DNA of 64,000 nt from positions 2,976,001 to 3,040,000 of the forward strand of contig NZ_CP064908.1 of NCBI RefSeq assembly GCF_015841355.1, given 5' to 3'. A program made the translations under genes and the position numbers. The DNA comes from Synechococcus sp. CBW1107 (lineage in GTDB: Bacteria > Cyanobacteriota > Cyanobacteriia > PCC-6307 > Cyanobiaceae). Positions 8,652 to 18,167 of this stretch are shown piece after piece. The notes under the pieces are model-generated. The model made no database searches. It saw nothing but the letters and a program-made list of their open reading frames with translations, and had not been told where the DNA came from. Within the stretch, counting starts at the first letter, position 1, and every line of letters begins with the position of its first letter.

Positions 8652-9803
8652 ATGGCGTTGATCGTTGATTCAAAAGCTGAAGATCCAACAGGCCCCCGAT
8701 ACTGGACGCGATCTCGGCTGGGTGAGCATCTGCACCAACGTCGTCCAGGAATTCCGGTATCGTTGAGACGATTACCTCGTATCCAATCGAGACTTCTGCT
8801 CCCCCATGAACGTGATGTCAGCTTGAAGAGCCTGGGACTGGCCATGGGAAGCGGCGGAGCCAGGGGTTGGGCCCATATCGGCATTCTGCGTGCTCTGCAG
8901 GAAGAGAAGATCAAAATCGACTACATTTCGGGAGCGAGCATCGGAGCTTTGGTGGGAGCCATCTTCTGCGCCGGGGAACTTGATGATCTGGAAGACTTCG
9001 TCAGAGACCTGAGCTGGAAGGACATGCTGACCTACTTTGACATGGTCTTCCCCAGCAGTGGCCTTCTTGATGGCAACAAGGTCTACGACCTGTTGTCGGA
9101 TCACATGCAAGGACTGTTGATCGAGGAATCCGAGATTCCGTTCTGCTGTGTGGCGACCGATCTCATCAGAGGAAAGGAAGTTCTTCTGAAGTCAGGTTCC
9201 ATGGTGGACGCGGTGCGAGCCAGCATCTCGGTGCCGGGAATCTTCACGCCCTTCTGTCATGGTGACCTGTATCTCGGCGACGGCGGTATCGTCAATCCGG
9301 TTCCGGTCAACGTGGCCAGGGCAATGGGTGCTGAACTCGTGATCGCGGTGAATCTCAATCGCAACGATATCACTGATGGGCTCGAACACTTGTCCGGTGA
9401 TGAGCTCATCAAAGACGCAGGAAGATCGGATGATCACGGTCAGGGCGAGAACAACCAGCCGAGAAGAACTCCCGGTGAAGTTTCGAAGCGCCGCAAAGAG
9501 ACATTTTTAAAGAGTCTCAATGATCGGTATGAGAGCTTTCGGGATAGCATGCACGACAAAGTGGACCTGTGGCTCTCCAGCGATGATGCTTGTCCAAACA
9601 TCTTTGAAGTGATTGGTACCTCGCTGAATGTCATGGAACAGCAGGTCACGCGCAGCCGCCTGCAAACCCATGCTCCTGATCTGCTGATCGAGCCCCAGCT
9701 GGCTGAGTTCGCCATTTTTGACTTTCATAAGGCCGACAGAATCATTCACGCGGGCTACACCACGATGAAGCAGCAGATGCCATCCCTGAAGGAGCTGCTC
9801 TGA
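8652..9803 (+). CDS. Patatin-like phospholipase (RssA/NTE-type)
   Basis: A lipid acyl hydrolase with a Ser-Asp dyad. The oxyanion loop GSGGARG is at residues 66-72, the nucleophile elbow GASIG at 94-98 (Ser96) and the DGG motif at 210-212 (Asp210). The catalytic domain ends near residue 235. A charged insert (about 240-285) and a helical C-terminus follow. The first 55 residues before SLKSLGLAMG have no similarity, so the true start may be a TTG near 8822 instead of the ATG at 8652. The stop overlaps the next ATG by one base (TGATG), placing the gene in an operon with a degenerate AAA-like gene and an MscS channel, which suggests a membrane-stress or lipid role. Confidence 0.85.
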   Translation: MALIVDSKAEDPTGPRYWTRSRLGEHLHQRRPGIPVSLRRLPRIQSRLLLPHERDVSLKSLGLAMGSGGARGWAHIGILRALQEEKIKIDYISGASIGALVGAIFCAGELDDLEDFVRDLSWKDMLTYFDMVFPSSGLLDGNKVYDLLSDHMQGLLIEESEIPFCCVATDLIRGKEVLLKSGSMVDAVRASISVPGIFTPFCHGDLYLGDGGIVNPVPVNVARAMGAELVIAVNLNRNDITDGLEHLSGDELIKDAGRSDDHGQGENNQPRRTPGEVSKRRKETFLKSLNDRYESFRDSMHDKVDLWLSSDDACPNIFEVIGTSLNVMEQQVTRSRLQTHAPDLLIEPQLAEFAIFDFHKADRIIHAGYTTMKQQMPSLKELL

Positions 9804-11548
9804 TGGCTCGGCCATGGCTCAGCGCACTGCGTTCCGACCTGGATTCCTGGTTCCAGCGCAAGACGTCACAGCTGGTCGAAGAGCCGCTCCAGCCCCTGCC
9901 AAGGACTCAACGCTTCTCGCTGCTGCAGCGGATCGCTGCGCTGGATGCCCCACCATCCGTGCAGAGCTACGTGCACAAGGAGCTGACGGAAGCCATCACC
10001 GGCTGGCGCAACAATCCTGAGGCGGCCAATGTGATGGTCGTGCTCGGTCGACCGGTGGAGTCGGTGGCACCCGTGCTCGAAGCTGTGACGGCCGCATGGA
10101 TCGAGCCTTCCATTCCCTGGCATGCCTTGCTGCCCTGCCACCATCGACCTGTGGATCCTGCGGCCGTCTCCCTGAGGCTCACCGACGCACTGGAGAACTC
10201 CTTGCCAGCGTCCGATTCCGGGACAATCCTGGTGAGCCTGCCAAATCTCGATGGTAGCGCCCCTCCGAGTGGTGTAACTCAGGAGGTCCTGTGACCCTCT
10301 CCGGAGGGTGAACAGGAGCAGTCAGGGGATGACTGCTTGGAAGCTGATTGCGCAGCTCCATTGATCCATTATGAACCCTGATCGCTGAATTGGCAACTCA
10401 GCGATCGATGTGTTCTGTGTAGATCGAGGTAGAAGCTGGTGCGCTTCAGCTGATGGTTGCAGCCGGCTGGGCGTTCGGATCTGCATCGGTGAGCTCCAAG
10501 GGCTCTTCTGGCTCTGGGATCTTGGCCATGGTGGCCTCAGAGAAGAAGCGGCGACGCTCCAGCTGCCATTCCTCCTGCTGCTCCAGCAGCTGGCTGCCCA
10601 CCAGGCGCACGATCGCTGGATCATTGGGGAAGATGCCGACCACGTTGGTGCGGCGTTTGATCTCCTTGTTGAGGCGCTCGAGCGGGTTGGTGCTCCAGAC
10701 CTTGCGCCAGTGCTCCTGGGGGAAGTGCAGGAAGGCCAGCACGTCGTCCCGGGCGGCTTCCATCACGGGCACGGCGCCGGGGAACTGCTTGCGCAGCATC
10801 TCGGTGACCCGCTGCCAGTGGGCGCGCACCTGATCTGGAGCCTGGATCACGAACACCGCTTTCATGGCAGCGGCCACCATGTCCTGGCCGGCCTTGGGCA
10901 CATGGCTCAGCAGGTTGCGCAGGAAGTGCACCCGGCACCTCTGCCAGCTACTGCCCTGGAACATCCGCTTGATCGCTGCCGTCAGGCCCAGGTGGGCATC
11001 CGAGATCACCAGGCGGGTGCCGTCGAGGCCACGCTCCTTGAGTGAGCCCAGGAACTGACGCCAGAAGCCCTCCGCCTCGCTGTCGCCCACGGCAATGCCG
11101 AGAACTTCGCGGTAGCCGAGGGCATTGATGCCGATCGCCACCACCACCGCCCGCGACACCACCTGCATATTTCGGCCCAGGCGGCCGTGGAGGTAGGTGG
11201 CGTCGAGGTAGACGTAGGGAAAGCGGGCATGGTCAAGCGGCCGGCCCAGAAAGGCTTTCACCTGCTCATCGAGCCCCTGGCAGATGCGGCTCACCTCCGA
11301 TTTGGAGATGCCGCTGGCCCCGCCCAGCGCCTCCACCAGGGCGTCGACCTTGCGGGTGGAGATCCCGCCGGTGTAGGCCTCCATCACCACGGCGTAGAGC
11401 GCCTTGTCCACCCGGCGGCGTGGCTCCAGCCAGCTGGTGTCAGGCGACAGCGAAAACTGGTCCGGAGGCGACACGAAAACTGGTCCACCCCGTGGAGCGA
11501 GCCAGGCAGGACGACAAGGGCAGCGCAGGGGCGCCATCTCTGGAGCCG

Positions 11549-12844
11549 ATGGTTCTGGAGACAGCTGTGCAGACCCCTCAGGACGTGGAGGCGATGCGAC
11601 GGCTATCGGCAGCAGGTTGGGGCCGGAGGCGGATTGCTAAAGAACTGGGCTGTTCACCGGAGACGGTGCGCAAGTACCTGCGGCAGGGTGGCTGGCAGCC
11701 CTACGGGAAGCCCTGCCGCAACACGGTTCTCGATGGCCAACGGGAGTGGCTGCGGCAGCGGTTTATGGCCCACCGCGGCAATGCCGATGTGGTGCGGCAG
11801 GAGCTGGCCAGTGAGAAGGGAATCGAGGTGAGCCTGCGGACAGTGGAGCGTGCCGTGGAGCCGTGGCGGCGGGAGCTGCGCAACGCGGCCCTGGCGACGG
11901 TGCGGTTTGAGACCCCGCCGGGCCGGCAACTGCAGGCAGACTTTGGCCAGTGCCTGGTGAGCATTGGCGGCGAGCGGGTGCGGGTGCACCTGGCGGTGCT
12001 CACCCTGGGGTACTCGCGCCGGCTGCTGGTGCGGGCATTCCGCAGCGAGAAGCAGGACCACTGGCTCCAGGCCCTGGAGGAGGGTTTCCGCCACTGGGGC
12101 GGGGTACCGCAGGAGGTGCTGGTGGATAACGCCCGTGCGCTGGTGAGCCAGCACGATCCCGAGCGCAACATCCTGGTTTTTGCCGAGCGGCTGGAGGAGT
12201 TCGCCCGTTACTGGGGGTTCAAGCCCCGTGCCTGTCGGCCGTACCGGGCCAGAACCAAAGGCAAGGACGAGCGTGGGGTGGCGTACGTCAAGAGGAACGC
12301 CATCGCTGGGCGGGAGTTCAGCAGCTGGGCGGAGTTTGAGGCCCATCTGGTGCGCTGGACCCGCGAGGTGGCCGACCTGCGGGTGCACGGCACCACCGGC
12401 GAGGCGCCGCTGGACCGGTTTGTGCGGGCAGAAGCCCAGGCGTTGCAGCCGCTGGAGGCCAAGCCGTCGTTCCTGGCGGAGCGGGAGCTGGTGCGGATCG
12501 TGCACAGCGACTGCTGCGTGGAGGTGGAGGCGAACTGGTACTCGGCGCCGCAGGCGCTGATCCGTCAGCGGGTGAGCGTGCTGGTGCGCGATCAACAGGT
12601 ACTGATCCGCCACGGCGGCCGGATCGTCGCTGAGCACAGGCGCCAGCGGCCCGGTAGCCGCAGCCGCCAGGTGATCGACGGCCATTGGGAGGGCCTGCTG
12701 CCGCAACGGCAGCAGCGCGAGGCGGAGCGATCGCTGCGGGATGGCAACGCAAGACGTGATCAGGAGCAGCGCCCGGTCCGCAGCTCTGAACTGGCCCGGC
12801 CTCTGGCGGTTTATGCCGAGCTGATCGGGGAGGTGGCGGCATGA
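11549..12844 (+). CDS. istA: IS21 transposase IstA
   Basis: The 431-aa transposase of the IS21 element catalyses strand transfer together with IstB. An N-terminal helix-turn-helix (MRRLSAAGWGRRRIAKELG, about residues 11-45) would bind the terminal repeats. The DDE core has Asp in QADFGQ, Asp in EVLVDNARA and Glu in KGKDERGVAYVKRN. The C-terminal part with CCVEVEANWYSAP is the usual IstA beta domain. I chose the ATG at 11549; the frame is open upstream into the element's end and the host gene, but that extension covers the terminal repeats. The stop overlaps the istB start. Confidence 0.93.
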   Translation: MVLETAVQTPQDVEAMRRLSAAGWGRRRIAKELGCSPETVRKYLRQGGWQPYGKPCRNTVLDGQREWLRQRFMAHRGNADVVRQELASEKGIEVSLRTVERAVEPWRRELRNAALATVRFETPPGRQLQADFGQCLVSIGGERVRVHLAVLTLGYSRRLLVRAFRSEKQDHWLQALEEGFRHWGGVPQEVLVDNARALVSQHDPERNILVFAERLEEFARYWGFKPRACRPYRARTKGKDERGVAYVKRNAIAGREFSSWAEFEAHLVRWTREVADLRVHGTTGEAPLDRFVRAEAQALQPLEAKPSFLAERELVRIVHSDCCVEVEANWYSAPQALIRQRVSVLVRDQQVLIRHGGRIVAEHRRQRPGSRSRQVIDGHWEGLLPQRQQREAERSLRDGNARRDQEQRPVRSSELARPLAVYAELIGEVAA

Positions 12845-13707
12845 GTCCCACCAACCCACGCAACCGATCCACAGCGGCGATACCACCGGTACCGACCGAG
12901 GAGCTGGAGGCAATGCTCACCCGCCTACGGCTCCCAGCAATCCGCGACCGCCTCGATGCGCTGCTGGAGGAAGCGGCAAGGCGGGAGATGAACCTGCGCG
13001 AGGCCCTGGCCTGGCTGTGCGCGGCCGAGGTGGCACGCAAAGACCAGCTGCGGATGGAGATGGCGCTGCGGCTGGCGCGCTTCCCCTATGTGCGCACGCT
13101 GGAAGCGTTCGATTTCGAGGCCCAGCCGTCGATCGACCCGGCCCAGATCCGTGAGTTGGCCACCTGCCGCTGGGTGGCCAACGGCGACACCCTGCTGCTG
13201 CTCGGGCCGCCGGGTGTGGGCAAGACCCACCTGGCGGTGGCGCTGGGCCGGGAGGCGGTGCGTCTCGGTCACAGCGTCCAGTACGTCGGTGCCATGGAGC
13301 TGATCAGCGCCCTGGCCAAGGCCCAGGCGCAGCACGCCCTGGAGGGCCGGCTGACGCAGTACGCCAAAACCCGGCTGCTGATCATCGATGAGCTGGGCTA
13401 CCTGCCGCTGGAGCCGAACGCTGCGTACCTGTTCTTCCAGCTGATCTCCCGCTGCTACCAGCGCGGCAGCGTGCTGATCACCTCCAACCGCCCCGTCATG
13501 GAATGGGGCGAGGTGTTTGGCGATCAGGTGGTCGCCACAGCGATCCTCGACCGGCTGCTGCACCACAGCCACGTGCTGACGATCCGGGGCGACAGCTACC
13601 GGCTCAGGGAGAAGCGGCGCAGCGGCCTGATCCGCCCGCAGGCGGGCGGTTCCTCCTCACCGGACAGCGCTGGCCTACGGCCACCACCGCCCGGTGAGAA
13701 GGCCTAA
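12841..13707 (+). CDS. istB: IS21 helper ATPase IstB
   Basis: A 288-aa AAA+ ATPase of the DnaC/IstB type that assembles on target DNA and activates IstA. The Walker A motif GPPGVGKT is at residues 122-129 and the Walker B LLIIDELGY ends near Asp183. A sensor-like LITSNRPVMEWGEVF segment is at about 215-230. The C-terminal 35 residues are Pro/Gly/Ser-rich. The ATG overlaps the istA stop (ATGA), so the two are translationally coupled as in other IS21 elements. Confidence 0.93.
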   Translation: MSPTNPRNRSTAAIPPVPTEELEAMLTRLRLPAIRDRLDALLEEAARREMNLREALAWLCAAEVARKDQLRMEMALRLARFPYVRTLEAFDFEAQPSIDPAQIRELATCRWVANGDTLLLLGPPGVGKTHLAVALGREAVRLGHSVQYVGAMELISALAKAQAQHALEGRLTQYAKTRLLIIDELGYLPLEPNAAYLFFQLISRCYQRGSVLITSNRPVMEWGEVFGDQVVATAILDRLLHHSHVLTIRGDSYRLREKRRSGLIRPQAGGSSSPDSAGLRPPPPGEKA

Positions 13708-14983
13708 GGGGAACCCGGATCAAGCGGCACAGATGCCGCAGCCAACAACAACGACACGACACCCACCGATGAAACACCGATCCAAGGGCAGCCGTAAGGC
13801 CCCCATCAGCAAGCCATCAGGTGGACCAGTTTTCGTGTCGCCGGAGGACCAAAAGCGGATGTCGCTTGACAGCTGGGAAAGAAGCTGCCCTGCCGCAACC
13901 TGGGAATGGCCAGGCTGAGGTCGCCCACCTGGGTGGTGAGCAGCCGCTCCCGGTAGCCGTTGCGATGGGTGGAGCGCTGATCGGGGCAGCGCTCATGGAG
14001 TTGAGCGCCCGTGAGGGCAGAAACCTCGGCTTCCAGCAGGTCCTGGAAACCCCGGCGCACGATCTCTGGGATCAGGGCGCCAGCGGTGGTGCCCTCCATG
14101 AGCTGGCTCAGCTCGGAGGCGCCACTATGGGTGAGGGTCATGGTCTGTGTTCGGTTTGGTGGTAGTTCTCCGAACAGGGTCACAGACCGGCCCACCCATT
14201 GCCACAGCTGAAATCTGAGGGAGGTGAGCCGTCAGCCCCGGCTACGCCGGGGCTGATCCTCCTGAGTTACACCACTTGCTGGGACGCCGCTATCTCGATC
14301 AGTGTTTTCTGCGTTGCATCGATGGCTGGAGCGGTTTCACCCTCCTGCGTCAACTGATCCTGGAACGTCGGGACTGCTTCTGGCTGATGGGTTGCAACAG
14401 CTGGGCCTGGCAATTCCTTGACCATGTCAGCCAGATCAGCTCCTATGTCCCGACCGTCAGAACCTTGCCACCCCTCAGTGGGGCCGAGCTCAGGGACTGG
14501 CTTGCTCCTGTGGCCACGACTTTGGAGATCATCAAGCCCAATGAGTCCGCTCCAGTCCCTGCAGCAACCTGGGCCTCCGAGGCGGAAGGCGATGAGGTGG
14601 ACCTTTGGAGCCAGCTGGCGGAGCTCTCGTCCGGCAGTCATCGGATCGCCTCCGAGATCTGGGTGGAAAGTCTGCGGGTGCACCCTGATGGCGAAGGCAA
14701 GCAGCTGCATCCGACCAGGTATGCCTTACCCGATTTCCCCAGCCTGATGGATGAGGACCGCTACATCCTGCACAGTCTCTTGATTCACGGAAGGATCAGG
14801 AGGGAGCATCTGGCCTTCGGATTGAGTTTGCCCTGCCACCGGCTTCAGCCCCGCATCCAATGGCTCCTCGGGGAGGAACTGATCCGTGAATCAGCTGAAG
14901 AACTGTCGGTGAGACCTTGGCATTACCCCAGTCTCGTGAAGGAGATGGCCAACAGCAATCTCTTCACAGGAGAGCTCTGAGTG

Positions 14984-15892
14984 ATGACTCCGATCCAACA
15001 TTTCCTCATCCACTGCCATCCGTTGCTGCTGGTGAGCGAAGCACTTCTGCCAGCCCGGAGTCGGAGTGAATCCAGCGCGCAGAGGATTCTTGCTGATGTC
15101 ACGCTGAACAAGACCGTTGGTGCCATCGCCACAGTCCTGCTGGCGTACGGCGGGATTGTCCTGATTGAGAAACTGACCGGTTGGTTGTCCGAAAAGGTGG
15201 CACGCCGCTATCGGCTCCTGATCAAGCAATCTTTGCCGTTCCTGAAGGGGCTGATCCTGATCGTGACGGTGTCCCACCTTCTCGATCAATTTCTGAATCT
15301 CAACCAGAACAATCTTCTTGCCCTGACAGGGACTCTGGCTGTGGCACTGGGCTTCGCCTTCAAGGATTACGTGAGTTCGGTGATAGCTGGAGTTGTTTCC
15401 CTTTTCGAAGCGTCCTACCGAGTCGGCGACCGAGTCAGGATTGGCGAGCACTATGGCGAAGTTGTTGGTTACGGATTGCGGAGCCTTCAGCTTCTGACTC
15501 CTGATGATAATACGATCACGATTCCGCACAACCTTCTTTGGACTGATCCAATCTCCAATGCCAACAGTGGACATCTTGAAGCGCAGGTATCCACCGATGT
15601 CTATTTCGACCACTCGGTTGATATGGACCTGGTTGTCGACATTCTCTATCAGGCGGCCTACAGCAGTCAGTACACCCAGTTACGTTCTCCTGTTGTTGTA
15701 GTGATTACAGAACACCCCTGGGGTACACAGTTCAAGTTGAGGTCGTATCCCATTGATGCTCGTGATGAGTTCATCTACCGGACCGATCTGTTGAGGCGTG
15801 CAAAACGCGCTTTCGCCCATCACGACCTTGCCTATCCAAATCCCCAGCAAGTCCTGCTTCGGGCTTCAGAACCGTTGGAGAGGCTGACATGA
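14984..15892 (+). CDS. MscS-family mechanosensitive ion channel
   Basis: A 302-aa small-conductance mechanosensitive channel. Hydrophobic segments are at about residues 43-65, 82-102 and 110-140. The last is the Gly/Ala-rich pore helix (LALTGTLAVALGFAFKDYVSSVIAG), followed at once by the MscS beta domain FEASYRVGDRVRIGEHYGEVVGYGLRS and TIPHNLLWTDPISN. The C-terminal alpha/beta cage domain is present but short. It opens under membrane tension and releases solutes during hypo-osmotic shock. The ATG at 14984 follows the upstream stop by three bases; a GTG at 14981 is also possible. It is the last gene of the patatin/AAA-like/MscS operon, now separated from its promoter by IS256-A. Confidence 0.9.
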   Translation: MTPIQHFLIHCHPLLLVSEALLPARSRSESSAQRILADVTLNKTVGAIATVLLAYGGIVLIEKLTGWLSEKVARRYRLLIKQSLPFLKGLILIVTVSHLLDQFLNLNQNNLLALTGTLAVALGFAFKDYVSSVIAGVVSLFEASYRVGDRVRIGEHYGEVVGYGLRSLQLLTPDDNTITIPHNLLWTDPISNANSGHLEAQVSTDVYFDHSVDMDLVVDILYQAAYSSQYTQLRSPVVVVITEHPWGTQFKLRSYPIDARDEFIYRTDLLRRAKRAFAHHDLAYPNPQQVLLRASEPLERLT

Positions 15893-16531
15893 TGGCCGTG
15901 GCTCAGCCTGAGGTTGTCTGACGATTGAACAGGCACGTCTTGCAACGCGGCTTCGGGTGCGCTTGATGTCTGGACGGACCAGTCTGCTCCTTGGAAGGCT
16001 TCCATTCAATCTGTAGCAGCCAGTTCTGAGTTCATGTCGTAAGTCCAGAGAAGATCGAGGCGGCAGGATGTCCTGAATACCCTTCACTGACTGCACGATC
16101 AGCCCATCGCTGACCGTCTCTCCAGACATGTCGTTGCCATCCCCCGAGGGAACTGGAGTTCAGTGGAGTCCCTGCCTCAGGCTCAATCGTCTCAGGAATG
16201 CTGCAGATTCACGACCGATCCATCATCCTCCTGTGGATGCGGATCAGGACGTCAGCAGTATTTATCGTGGGTCAGCCAGCTGTGTGCTGTCTATAGCGTT
16301 GCGTCAGTCAATCATTAGACGCGATCAGCTGGCATCCTCGCTGGTTGAGGCATGTTGAAGTGTGCACCCATCGACCAGACTTCACTTGAAGCTGAAATCA
16401 GCCATTGGCTGACACCCGCACCACGATGGGCGCATGCAGCTGTACAGGTGGAGACGCGCTGAGTTTTATCATAAGGATCCAGTGGCTTCGCCAAGCCTCG
16501 ACAATTCATACGACTTGTTACTTTAAATATC
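15893..16531. other. Intergenic region without recognisable gene
   Basis: No frame in this 639-bp stretch has family character. The last 100 bases before the secreted-protein gene become AT-rich (16460-16531), which fits a promoter and leader. No hairpin with a T-run was noticed directly after the channel gene. Confidence 0.4.
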
Positions 16532-17182
16532 ATGGCCTTGACGATTCCCTTAAAGCTGATGCGCATAGGAAGTCTTCTCCTGACAGCAGTGCTGCCTCTG
16601 GCAGCAGGCGTTGCTGATGCGGCCCCGAATGGCACCTGGCTGTCACAGCCGCAGATCTGGTACTACAGCTCTACTCAGGCGCTGACAGACCTCATGGCTC
16701 AGATCCGTTATGAGAACTACAAGATTGTATTCTTAGATTATAGAAAGGTGTCTGATGAAATGCAACAGGAGGTTGCCTATGAAGCGCGCAGGCAAGGGCT
16801 GTTCCCAGTGGTCTGGGTGCAGTCTCCACAGTATCGCTCAATGAGCATACGGGATCTGGTTCATGCAGCCCGTCACGGAGATGGCATCCAGGTGGATGAT
16901 CATTTCTTTGCAAATTACAGCTTGACTGACTTTTACATGTTAAGACGACTGTACAATAAGCCTATATTCTGCAGCATTCAACCATTTCAGGTCGGCCGTG
17001 TTCCCGCGAATGGCTGTAATCAGCTTGATGTTCAATGTTATACACCACAAACGTTCCAAAGGTGCCTCAAGCTGGCAGATCAGCTGGGAGCCGTTGTCAG
17101 TCTTTCAACAATCAATACACTGGGTTTTCAGAAGTCTCTGGGAGGACGACGCTTTAATACTTTTCTCTGGCATGGCGAGTGA
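16532..17182 (+). CDS. Secreted protein of unknown function, conserved-looking
   Basis: This 216-aa protein has a signal peptide (MRIGSLLLTAVLPLAAGVADA, cleavage after ADA near residue 30). The mature part contains IWYYSSTQALTDLMAQIR, YKIVFLDYRKVSDEMQQEV, FPVVWVQSPQYRSMSIRDL, HGDGIQVDDHFF and KPIFCSIQPFQ. The alternating beta-strand/helix order, with aspartates at strand ends, suggests a TIM-barrel like those of glycoside-hydrolase-related proteins, but I cannot name a family. Start ATG 16532 or 16559; the latter begins just before the signal peptide core. The protein stands alone between gaps of 639 and 386 bases. Confidence 0.65.
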   Translation: MALTIPLKLMRIGSLLLTAVLPLAAGVADAAPNGTWLSQPQIWYYSSTQALTDLMAQIRYENYKIVFLDYRKVSDEMQQEVAYEARRQGLFPVVWVQSPQYRSMSIRDLVHAARHGDGIQVDDHFFANYSLTDFYMLRRLYNKPIFCSIQPFQVGRVPANGCNQLDVQCYTPQTFQRCLKLADQLGAVVSLSTINTLGFQKSLGGRRFNTFLWHGE

Positions 17183-17568
17183 TGTTGACCTGACACCCAT
17201 CAGATCAGTGCCCCAGCCTCCATGGGAGCCGACGTTGCTCTATCGCTCTTCATGACTGGCGGACTTCAGGAAAACAATTTCTTGGTCGTGCCGAATGCAG
17301 TCGGCGTGAATGGATCATCATGATTCATTTCTCTTCTGCCAATACGATAATCTGAGCACAAAGACAATGGACTCATTCGTCACGAATTCATTCCTGAACA
17401 GGCTGACCTGCACGACGTCAAGCTGAGCTCATGCGACTGCAGAATGGATTACTCACAAGATGACCCTGGCCGAATGGATGCTGTCCTAGCCCGTTACCTG
17501 ACCACAACTCATCAAATCGTTGAGGACTGAACTCAAGTCGAGTAAGGCCATCCAATTCAAGATGACGA
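17183..17568. other. Intergenic region between convergent genes
   Basis: This 386-bp stretch lies between two genes that end towards each other. I see no coding frame of substance and no strong terminator hairpin. Confidence 0.4.
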
Positions 17569-18167
17569 TCATGAAAGCACAAAGGGTTCGTTCAGGCTCT
17601 CAAGTGCAAGGATGCCTTCGTAGCGCTGGAGCAGGTTGCCGAGATGCTCACTGTCAAACTCGAACTGCATTTCTGAACGTAAGCGTTCAAACTGCAGAGC
17701 AATGTAGCGCCAACGCTTCTGTGCCAGAAGACCAGGGCCCACAGGCGGCAGAACCTTCCCCCATTCCATGGCAGCCCACTCGCGGTAGAGCTGGTCGATG
17801 TCCACCTGTCGGTCTGAGAACTCAGGATGATTCAGAGCCATCGCCAGGGAATTCTGTCCAAGGCTGATGGTCAGACACACCCTGCCGCGGTTGGACAGCT
17901 CCAGCATCTCAGGAAAATGCAGAAACGTACCTGCGATGTAGTCCTCCATGGTGAGCCTGATCAGCTCCCGGATGAATGCCTGTGCGGAAGGCTCAGCGCT
18001 TCGATACATCGCCAGGCCGATATCGAATGAGGTGGTGTAGTGCCTGGCTTCATCATGCAGGTGCCCCTGATTGATCTGATAGGCCAGAGGTTCATAATCA
18101 ACGTCCTCGGGTGATTCCAGCAAGTAGGACTCGACCTGCTTCAGATCAACATTGGAAATGTATCGAA

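Larger units (their letters stand above)
11438..13871 (+). mobile_element. IS21-family element, copy 1
   Basis: The 2434-bp element is bounded by TGTCAGGCGACA and TGTCGCTTGACA. Each end has a second inner repeat ending in CGACACGAAAACTGGTCCAC, giving the multiple terminal repeats usual in the IS21 family. The target duplication is GCTGG at 11433-11437 and 13872-13876. It encodes istA and istB with a four-base ATGA overlap. The target is the transposase gene of IS256-A. Confidence 0.95.
10446..14195 (-). pseudogene. IS256 transposase of copy A, split by IS21
   Basis: The N-terminal 108 residues are coded by 13872-14195 and the remainder by 10446-11437 on the reverse strand. IS21 lies after FFPS, before the first catalytic Asp, so neither part holds a full catalytic core. 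The C-terminal piece, with all three DDE residues, has an open frame that reads out through the IS21 end and could start in it. Apart from the break, the translation equals that of the intact copies. Confidence 0.92.
10253..14291 (-). mobile_element. IS256-family element copy A, interrupted by IS21 copy 1
   Basis: The element is 4039 bp: 1600 bp of IS256-family sequence plus 2434 bp of IS21 and its 5-bp duplication. The tip on this side is GGTAGCGCCCCTCCGA, the other AGCGGCGTCCCAGCAA (read inward). Both are followed by the same 18 bases GTGGTGTAACTCAGGAGG at element positions 17-34, so the inner part of the inverted repeat is perfect and the outer part is diverged. The transposase runs on the reverse strand. 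Flanking 8-bp duplication: ATCTCGAT. Confidence 0.95.
9803..14980 (+). pseudogene. Degenerate AAA-like protein with C-terminal winged helix, split by IS256-A
   Basis: The 5' part is 9803-10252 and the 3' part resumes at 14300. ATCTCGAT at 10245-10252 is repeated at 14292-14299, so this is the 8-bp target duplication. Removing the insertion and one copy rejoins 376 codons in frame (LVSLPNLDQCFLRCIDGWSG across the joint). The N-terminal half resembles an AAA-type nucleotide fold: VMVVLGRPVES sits where a Walker A is expected but lacks GK(S/T), and TILVSLPNLDQ sits at the Walker B position. The C-terminal 75 residues (ILHSLLIHGRIRREHL onward) look like a winged helix. It lies between patatin and MscS genes with one-base or near-zero spacing. 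I infer a regulatory partner of the channel; the insertion also has a polar effect on MscS unless the element supplies a promoter. Confidence 0.75.

Noticed and set aside
10410-11045. 211-codon frame opposite the IS256 transposase, repeated in every copy
   Set aside because: Shadow of the transposase C-terminus, recurring because the element does.
11654-12913. 419-codon reverse frame inside IS21, repeated in all three copies
   Set aside because: Antisense of istA; its recurrence only reflects the repeated element.
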